NCBI GenBank assembly: GCA_964571815.1
Contig: CAZNDN010000068.1
Span: forward strand, 1-20,556
Source of the DNA: CAZNDN01 sp964571815
GTDB lineage: Bacteria > Fibrobacterota > Chitinivibrionia > Chitinivibrionales > WJKA01
Direction of reading: 5' to 3'
DNA length: 20,556 nucleotides
The notes below the pieces were generated by a model. That model searched no databases. It had not been told where the DNA came from and saw nothing but the letters and a program-made list of their open reading frames with translations. This document shows, piece after piece, positions 12,896-20,556 of the stretch (within the stretch, counting starts at the first letter, position 1; the number at the start of each line of letters is the position of its first letter). Made by a program: the position numbers and the translations under genes.

Positions 12896-14212
12896 TCACA
12901 GTGTCTCCGGCGCACCTCCATCAACCTCCGAGTCTCCATCCTCACCCTCTTCGCCGTCTTCCCCGGCCGGCCCGTCCCGGGAAGGCTCCTCAGGATCCTC
13001 CGCACCGCCGGCTTCGGGCGTTGCTTCCTGCCCGGAAGGCGTCGACCTCTCCTCCTCGTCGCTCTCCACCTCCTGCTGCTCCGGCACAACCGGCCCCGCC
13101 TCTTCTTCATCGATATCCGCCGAAGCACTGTCTTCCGCGTCGTCCGGCGATTGGGGAACGGGTTCCTCACCGGCCTTGCCGGCCTCGTCCACCTCGGAAG
13201 CGGCTTCCGATTTTGTCGGTTTCTTTTTCCCGGGACCGCCCGCCCGTAACCGGTACGTAAGGCCCGCCAGCCACTTCAGCTCGACATCGGATACCAGCTT
13301 CGGGAGCGAAAACCCCAGGTCAAAGGCAAGGGGACCGGCCGAAAGCCCCATTCCGAAACCGAGCAACTCGGTGTCGTGGTTGATTCGTTTCCCCATTCGC
13401 AGTGCCAGAGGAGGCAGTGGTCGAACCTCAATGCCGACCGGGACGGTTATCCGTCCGTCGCTGCGTCGATACGTCACATCGCAGGCGGCGGTGTAGCCTA
13501 CGCCGCGGAGTGTGTCGATCCACGCTACGCCGCCTCTTCCCGACAACGGAAGCTCGCTGCCTTCACCGAACGTTTCCCACGTATCACCGCCCAGCATTGG
13601 TGTGGTTCTCCCTACGTGGAGGGCGGCCGCGCCGAGGGAGAGCTTGCCCGGCCAGAGCCACGCGAGCGCACCCACGCTCGCCGTAAGGGCGTAGGAGACC
13701 GACGATTCGATTCTGTCCTGGCCTCCGTTGACGCAGACGGCCGCGGCGATATCCCCGCGCCGCATGCCGGCGGCAAGCGAGAGGATTGACTGCTGCCACG
13801 AGACGGGGAAGTCCTGTTTGATCCCACGTTCATCGGCGGAAACAATGCCGTCGACCGAGAACGAATTGAACGTAGCGGCGCCGAACCACTTCTTTCCGAT
13901 CCGGGCCGACTCAAACGCGCCTCGTGTGAGGTCGGCACGGGGATAGAGCCCGTAATCGGCGGCGACATGATCGTGGTTTATCAGGCCCGGCAATGCGGGA
14001 TTGTAGTGGGCGAAGCCGCGGCCCGCTACGGCGGTGGCGGCACTTCCCATGCCGATTGCGCGCGGATTGAGGGGCTCCTGCAGAAAATGAAAGCCGGTGG
14101 TATCGGCTTGCGGAGCAGCGGCAGGTGCCCGGAAAACCGGGCCCGCTACGAGCAGCGCCCCGAGAAGCGCGCCGAGCCGATTGCGTGATTTGCGACGATA
14201 ATCAGAAATCAT
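12896..14212 (-). CDS. PorV/PorQ-like outer-membrane barrel with long acidic C-terminal tail
   Basis: The product has 438 residues with ATG 14212, which overlaps the preceding gene's stop by 11 nt. A signal peptide (RLGALLGALLVAGPVFRAPAAA) precedes the start typical of PorV/PorQ-type barrels: LNPRAIGMGSAATAVAGRGFAHYNPALPG. Alternating beta strands continue to about residue 325 (DVELKWLAGLTYRLRAG). The last 115 or so residues are a low-complexity, Glu/Asp/Pro/Gly-rich tail (for example DIDEEEAGPVVPEQQEVESD) with no strand pattern. Barrels normally end in an aromatic C-terminal strand, so the tail is unusual. Other members of this family act in type IX secretion (PorV shuttles CTD-bearing proteins); whether this one does is unknown. 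Confidence 0.75.
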   Translation of the reverse strand: MISDYRRKSRNRLGALLGALLVAGPVFRAPAAAPQADTTGFHFLQEPLNPRAIGMGSAATAVAGRGFAHYNPALPGLINHDHVAADYGLYPRADLTRGAFESARIGKKWFGAATFNSFSVDGIVSADERGIKQDFPVSWQQSILSLAAGMRRGDIAAAVCVNGGQDRIESSVSYALTASVGALAWLWPGKLSLGAAALHVGRTTPMLGGDTWETFGEGSELPLSGRGGVAWIDTLRGVGYTAACDVTYRRSDGRITVPVGIEVRPLPPLALRMGKRINHDTELLGFGMGLSAGPLAFDLGFSLPKLVSDVELKWLAGLTYRLRAGGPGKKKPTKSEAASEVDEAGKAGEEPVPQSPDDAEDSASADIDEEEAGPVVPEQQEVESDEEERSTPSGQEATPEAGGAEDPEEPSRDGPAGEDGEEGEDGDSEVDGGAPETL

Positions 14213-15290
14213 AGACAACATCAATCTGCTGGTTGACACCCGCAAGTGTCTTGTTTGTTGCAATATTGTAATTCAAACGCATGCCTTCGCGCATGTTCGA
14301 CAGTTCGATCATGCAGCCCGCCGTCACCCGCATGGAAAAACCGCGGCCGTACCGTTGCGTGTCCCCGAGCAGGTCACTGTCAACGGTGATATCGCCGATG
14401 CCCCCCCGCAGATAGAACGTGTCCCAGCCTTGCCACTCGACGCCGTTTGAGAAGACCGCGCTCGTGCGCGGCAAACCCCTGAACCGGTAGTCGAAGGCGT
14501 ACACCGTGATGTCGCTGTTGTACAGAAACGGGCGTCCCAGCAGCGATGCCGTGTACGACACCGCTCCGGTCACGGTGGGAGCGTACGTTCCCGCCTCGCT
14601 TTGGGCACCCCAGTTGCCGAACTGCCATTGCGACGATGTATCCCCCGGCACACTCAGGTTACGCAGGAGAAGAGATGCTGTCAGGTCCTTGCGCAGCCCG
14701 ACCCGGACGGCGGCATCGATGTTACCGATAGAAAAGGCCGTTTCATTGTCCACGCCGCCGCTTTCGTCGTAGTACGCGGTCATGTTCTGATAAAACACGC
14801 CCAGGTTGATGCCGGCCGAAATCCGGCGGGTCAGGTAGTACCCCAACGCCACCTTCGCGGTCACGGTGGTGTACGAGCCCGGGTCAAGCTCTTCCTCGGC
14901 CTCATCCACCAGCCCGGTAATATACGGATCGCCGCGGTACAGCACGGTCACACCCGCGCCGACCCGGGGCGGAATGTACAGCCCGCACGACGCGTAGCCC
15001 TCGGTCCGGCCCAGGGCACGGTAGCCCAGACCCATGGCGACGCGGTTGGATCGGTACACACCGAAGGCCGCGGGATTCCACCATGAGGCCAGGTAGCGGG
15101 GATCGGCGCTCTGCGCGCCGCCCATGGCCGCCGCCGTCGCGCCGACCGGGGGACGAAGGTAGGCGCCGGCAAGTCCGCCTACGTACGACGAGGCGCGGGG
15201 CGCCGGGGAGAGAGCCGCCAACACAACGGCGCACACTATCCCCGCCGGGGAACCAATGCCGAACCTAGCGTGCCACGATAATCTTGCCAC
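14202..15290 (-). CDS. PorV/PorQ-like outer-membrane barrel protein
   Basis: The product has 362 residues with GTG 15290, which has GGGGGAG eight nt upstream and overlaps the propeller gene by 26 nt. The signal peptide ends near LAALSPAPRASS. The mature N-terminus YLRPPVGATAAAMGGAQSA followed by WWNPAAFG matches the family start (G-A-x-A-x-x-M-G-G-A ... W-N-P-A). Strands rich in aromatic and Gly residues follow to the terminal INQQIDVVYDF-like strand; here the protein ends in VVYDF, a normal aromatic barrel end. No acidic tail is present. It is probably a partner or paralogue of the next gene. Longer upstream in-frame starts up to 15431 lie deep inside the propeller gene and are unlikely. Confidence 0.78.
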   Translation of the reverse strand: MARLSWHARFGIGSPAGIVCAVVLAALSPAPRASSYVGGLAGAYLRPPVGATAAAMGGAQSADPRYLASWWNPAAFGVYRSNRVAMGLGYRALGRTEGYASCGLYIPPRVGAGVTVLYRGDPYITGLVDEAEEELDPGSYTTVTAKVALGYYLTRRISAGINLGVFYQNMTAYYDESGGVDNETAFSIGNIDAAVRVGLRKDLTASLLLRNLSVPGDTSSQWQFGNWGAQSEAGTYAPTVTGAVSYTASLLGRPFLYNSDITVYAFDYRFRGLPRTSAVFSNGVEWQGWDTFYLRGGIGDITVDSDLLGDTQRYGRGFSMRVTAGCMIELSNMREGMRLNYNIATNKTLAGVNQQIDVVYDF

Positions 15291-16911
15291 GCGCTCGCTC
15301 CCCCTTGTTGGTCGATATCCGGTAGTAGTATACTCCGGGCGATACCGGCGTGCCCCAGCGATCGGTGCCGTCCCAGTAGTCTTCCCGCTCCACCGTGCTC
15401 CGTCCCGCTTTCCTCTTGCTTCCCGCCTCACGAACCGCGTCGCGAATCACGGTCGTTACCAGGTCCATGTTCCAATCGAAAACCTCGATCGTCACTTCGG
15501 CTCTTCGCGACAGGTTGTAGGCGAAAAACCCCCGCTTGACCTCGGTCGTAAGGATGCTCGGATACAGGTACGTGCGCTTGAGGCCCGATGCCAGCGGCGG
15601 GGCACGGAAATCCCGCACGAACGCATTCTTCTCCTTTTCATCACCGCCCTCATCCCTGCTGAAATAGATCCCCTTTTCGGTGGCGACCCAGAGGTAGTCG
15701 GCACTGTCGCGTCGCCCGGGCACATACAGCAGCGCGTTGACCGAAGGAATGTCGATATTGGGGTCGGCCTCAAACAGCCTGTCGCTGAAATCGTCGCTTA
15801 CCGCAAGTTCGTTGGCCAACGATGAGGTGCGGTAGACGAAGACGCGCTCCGATGCGACGGCATACACCGTGTCGCCGGCGCCGAAAACCAGATCGTCGGG
15901 CGCCTCCTCCCGTACCACTTCCCATTTCCCCCCGGCGAGCGAGTCGGAAGACGGGACGTGATAGTGAAGTAGGCTTGTTGTCGTGTCCTTTCGTTGCCTG
16001 ACCGATGCAACAGCCAGTATGACCGGCACGGTGTCGGGCGTATCCCGCACATAGAGGTCGAAAAACTCAAGAATCGACACGTTTTTTTCGGCGGAGGCGC
16101 TCGAGAGCTCGGTCCAGGAACTCTCCCGGACAGCGAAACGGTGCACCGCCGCGGGCGTTGCCACCCATACCGCTGCCGAGTCCCCTTCCCGTCCGGCCTC
16201 CACGGCAACCACCCTCGCGTTCGTGTCGGGATACGCCGGGTAGCGCTTCGCTAGCGCTTCCGGCGGAAACGGATCTCCTCGCGGAGCGAAGCGGAACTTC
16301 AGGGAATCCTCTCCGGAAAAAAATGCGGTCGCGGGCGTGTTGTTTCGATGGATTTCGCCGGGCACCACGCGCACCAGCCCGCCGTCGGCACACGCCAGCC
16401 AGAACGAACCGTCAACCCGGGCAATGTCCCAGGTTTGAAGGAAGGTCTCCGCCTTGACCGAATCTTTCAAAAACGAAAGATTGTTTCTGTCCCAGCCCAG
16501 ATCGAATGTGAAGTACTCCCGTCCCGAACGGGCCCGGTGGTTGAAAGTCCACAGTTGGTTGGGTTCGCTTTCCCCGGGGGGCTGCAGAGCAACCAGAACT
16601 CTTCCGGCGCCCGAAGCCAAAGTGGAGTAATTGAGATAGTCGGACCACGCGGCCCGCGGAGTCTCGTATCCCCACCAGGCAATCCCCGCGGCCTCATCAT
16701 CCGAGGAGCGGTTCCGGAGGGTGTCCCGCCCGAAATTGATTCCCCGTGCCGTTACCATCCATACCGTGTCGGCCCAGCCGGTCAACCCGTAGATTTCGTT
16801 GCCGGTGATGCCCCGCACGGTATCTCCTTCGGCACCGGCGAGGGGAAGCGGCCCACAGAGAAGCAGCGGCGTGAGCAGTGCGCGGACGAGTCTAGCGGTT
16901 GTCGAGGACAT
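15265..16911 (-). CDS. Secreted propeller-like protein with FlgD-type Ig C-terminus
   Basis: The product has 548 residues with ATG 16911 (AAGG six nt upstream; overlaps the LolA gene by 20 nt). The signal peptide is RALLTPLLLCGPLPLAGAEG. The body has repeated beta-propeller-like blades with recurring W-hydrophobic-A motifs: DTVWMVTARGINFG, GSFWLACADGGLVRV, AAVWVATPAAVHRF and DYLWVATEKGIYFSRD, as in ligand-sensing or surface propellers. The final 90 or so residues form a FlgD/T9SS-type Ig domain: EVTIEVFDWNMDLV, YWDGTDRWGTPVSPGVYYYRI and a basic end GKIIVAR. Such C-termini occur on exported proteins of FCB-group bacteria and related phyla, some sorted by type IX secretion. Location just before two PorV/PorQ-like barrels fits a secreted or surface-bound substrate. 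The exact ligand is unknown. Confidence 0.75.
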   Translation of the reverse strand: MSSTTARLVRALLTPLLLCGPLPLAGAEGDTVRGITGNEIYGLTGWADTVWMVTARGINFGRDTLRNRSSDDEAAGIAWWGYETPRAAWSDYLNYSTLASGAGRVLVALQPPGESEPNQLWTFNHRARSGREYFTFDLGWDRNNLSFLKDSVKAETFLQTWDIARVDGSFWLACADGGLVRVVPGEIHRNNTPATAFFSGEDSLKFRFAPRGDPFPPEALAKRYPAYPDTNARVVAVEAGREGDSAAVWVATPAAVHRFAVRESSWTELSSASAEKNVSILEFFDLYVRDTPDTVPVILAVASVRQRKDTTTSLLHYHVPSSDSLAGGKWEVVREEAPDDLVFGAGDTVYAVASERVFVYRTSSLANELAVSDDFSDRLFEADPNIDIPSVNALLYVPGRRDSADYLWVATEKGIYFSRDEGGDEKEKNAFVRDFRAPPLASGLKRTYLYPSILTTEVKRGFFAYNLSRRAEVTIEVFDWNMDLVTTVIRDAVREAGSKRKAGRSTVEREDYWDGTDRWGTPVSPGVYYYRISTNKGERARGKIIVAR

Positions 16912-17524
16912 CGGCGCCTTCGGGCACGGTGAACGTGAACGCACTCTCGGGGATGTGCTCCCCCAGACGGGTCTTCCTGAACGTGTAGGTACTTGTGTTT
17001 CCCCGCTCATTCGTATAGTGCATCCGGCGAACCACGTTCGTTGCGGGATCGACCCAAAGGAGGATTTTCACAATCGGCGGCTCATCCGCACCTTCCTCGC
17101 GGCGCCATTGCAGCATTACCCCGCCCTCGTCGCCGGCGACTTCCTCGAACGAGTGATCGTGGAGCCAGGCGCTCAGAATCTGCGAGGGGTGAGCGGACAG
17201 ATCCGTGTCCCGGAAATTCCGGACAATCACCTGGCCCGTGGCCTTGCTGTACTGCCAATACGTTGAGCCGTCACACACCCACAGCATCTCTCCCAGCTTT
17301 ACCCTGAACTTGTTGCCGGGTGCGACCAGCAACTCGCCTTTCTTGCGCTGGGTTTTCTCACGAACCTTCCAGTAGATTTCGAGCGTGAACTCGGTGCGCA
17401 GTGAGGTTGAAGGGGAGTAGGTCCGCTTCAATTGCTCTACAATCGAAGCCGCGGTACCGAGGCACACCAGTCCCGATCCCGCCAGCAACCCCACCGCCAG
17501 CCTTCGCCACCCTGCTCCACCCAT
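16892..17524 (-). CDS. lolA: Outer-membrane lipoprotein carrier protein LolA-like
   Basis: The product has 210 residues. A signal peptide (RRLAVGLLAGSGLVCLGTAAS) is followed by the LolA fold: IVEQLKRTYSPSTSLRTEFTLEIYWKV, then KKGELLVAPGNKFRVKLG and WVCDGSTYWQYSKATGQVIV, matching the family pattern F-x-Q...G-x-h-x-h-x-x-P-x-x-h-R and D-G-x-x-x-W-x-Y. LolA carries lipoproteins through the periplasm from LolCDE to the outer membrane. ATG 17524 lies 10 nt after ftsK, a common neighbour pair. It overlaps the propeller gene at its 3' end, so the two are likely co-translated. Confidence 0.88.
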   Translation of the reverse strand: MGGAGWRRLAVGLLAGSGLVCLGTAASIVEQLKRTYSPSTSLRTEFTLEIYWKVREKTQRKKGELLVAPGNKFRVKLGEMLWVCDGSTYWQYSKATGQVIVRNFRDTDLSAHPSQILSAWLHDHSFEEVAGDEGGVMLQWRREEGADEPPIVKILLWVDPATNVVRRMHYTNERGNTSTYTFRKTRLGEHIPESAFTFTVPEGADVLDNR

Positions 17525-17534
17525 GCGTGCTCCC

Positions 17535-19992
<2,458 letters not shown>

Positions 19993-20009
<17 letters not shown>

Positions 20010-20436
20010 GGTCAAACGCCTCCTTGCATTTCTTTTGAAAAGAATAGAGATCGAATCGAAGGGTTTTCGCCCGCATTGAAAGCTCCGGCGACGCTGAGAG
20101 TTTGGCGTACTCCTCAATCACCCGCGCCGCTTCCTGCGCCCGTTTCATGTTGGCATCCAGAACATCTTCAGCCTTCTCCCGCCGCATCTCTTCCCGGCGC
20201 GTGCCCGTCGCGAGGGGGTCCGATGACGTGTCGCGGCTTCGCACCAACAACCGAATCCCCAGGGCCTTCTCCATGTCGATCAGAGAATGCCGCATCCTCT
20301 TCAATGTCCGCGACGACATCTTGTCGGCCTCAACGAAGCGGAAGTATTCCTCGACAACTCTGAGGGCCTCGCGCAGACGATTGAGGTTGGCGTCAAGAAT
20401 TCGCAGAACCGTTGTTTCATCAGATGCTCGGCCCAA
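19993..20436 (-). CDS. Stand-alone ThiD2-like domain protein (thiamine pyrimidine branch)
   Basis: The product has 147 residues, all helical, with two similar halves: LDANLNRLREALRVVEEYFRF near residue 14 and LDANMKRAQEAARVIEEYAKL near 92. Between them are LKRMRHSLIDMEKALG and RDTSSDPLATGTRREEMRRE. This pattern matches the ThiD2 domain, usually fused to the N-terminus of ThiE-type thiamine-phosphate synthases and linked to HMP-P phosphorylation. Here the ThiE part is absent; ftsK follows directly. The function is inferred from the domain alone. The start is TTG 20436 (AAGGA eight nt upstream), chosen because family similarity begins a few residues later; an alternative is not obvious. The gene overlaps ftsK by 17 nt. 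Confidence 0.75.
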
Positions 20437-20556
20437 CGTGCCGATCCTTGCGTGCAGTCCCCCACGCGGTGTGGTACCCGGGAAGTACCCAAAAATAACT
20501 CATGTGCCGAAAAAACACGTTGCCGAATGTCGTTATCCGCCGGGGCGGGCGGGTGG
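20437..20556 (-). other. Upstream edge region, possible end of another gene
   Basis: Two minus-strand frames are open to the window edge. One stops at 20420 (visible end FRHMSYFWVLPGYHTAWG...), the other at 20301 and overlaps the ThiD2-like gene deeply. Either could be the C-terminus of a gene outside the window, but neither shows a recognisable motif. An AT-rich stretch (about 20490-20520) could instead hold a promoter for the ThiD2-ftsK operon. I cannot decide between these readings. Confidence 0.25.

Noticed and set aside
12831..13496. Ser/Pro-rich plus-strand frame opposite the barrel gene's acidic tail
   Set aside because: It is the antisense of the Glu/Asp/Pro-rich tail. The Ser-rich runs are a direct product of that composition, and there is no ribosome binding site.

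Overview
The window is a bacterial chromosome segment with two contrasting halves. The right part (about 4800 to the end) is compact, GC-rich core genome, almost all read on the minus strand. The left part (1 to about 4760) is loose accessory DNA with broken genes, AAA+/DUF4143 ATPases, an orphan lipoprotein and copies of a non-coding repeat. Several features point to a diderm outside the Proteobacteria, most likely in or near the FCB group or a related candidate phylum such as a Fibrobacterota-like lineage: two PorV/PorQ-like outer-membrane barrels, a secreted propeller protein with a FlgD-type Ig C-terminus, LolA, and the mreBCD-mrdA-rodA set. This placement is inference; there is no rRNA in the window.

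Core region, in transcription order from the right edge: a stand-alone ThiD2-like protein (20436-19993), ftsK (20009-17535), a LolA-like carrier (17524-16892), a secreted propeller/FlgD-Ig protein (16911-15265) and two PorV/PorQ-like barrels (15290-14202 and 14212-12896). These genes overlap or nearly touch and look like one operon, ending at a palindrome near 12800. A new AT-rich promoter near 12665 starts the rod-shape operon mreB-mreC-mreD-mrdA-rodA-lgt-comF (12506-5137), followed by tRNA-Ser(UGA) at 4890-4806. Together these genes cover chromosome segregation, outer-membrane/lipoprotein traffic, secretion-like surface proteins and lateral wall synthesis.

Accessory region: the 3' end of an unknown gene (1-105); a stretch with a PIN-domain-like remnant (about 210-458); repeat unit 1 (467-896); an N-terminally truncated DUF4143 ATPase (836-1408, +) facing an intact one (2727-1552, -); repeat unit 2 (2832-3263); a lipoprotein (3421-4131) with a coupled small ORF; and a left-truncated third repeat copy (4432-4724) that runs into a short tandem repeat beside the tRNA.

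The most interesting find is this repeat family. Units 1 and 2 are about 430 bp and are bounded by the same perfect 23-bp inverted terminal repeats. An internal landmark lies exactly 157 bp from the left end in both, although much of the interior has diverged. The units carry no conserved coding frame, contain a stem-loop whose differences are largely G-U compatible, and flank the ATPase pair in direct orientation. They behave like a MITE family, possibly expressed as structured RNA, and may form a composite unit with the ATPases.
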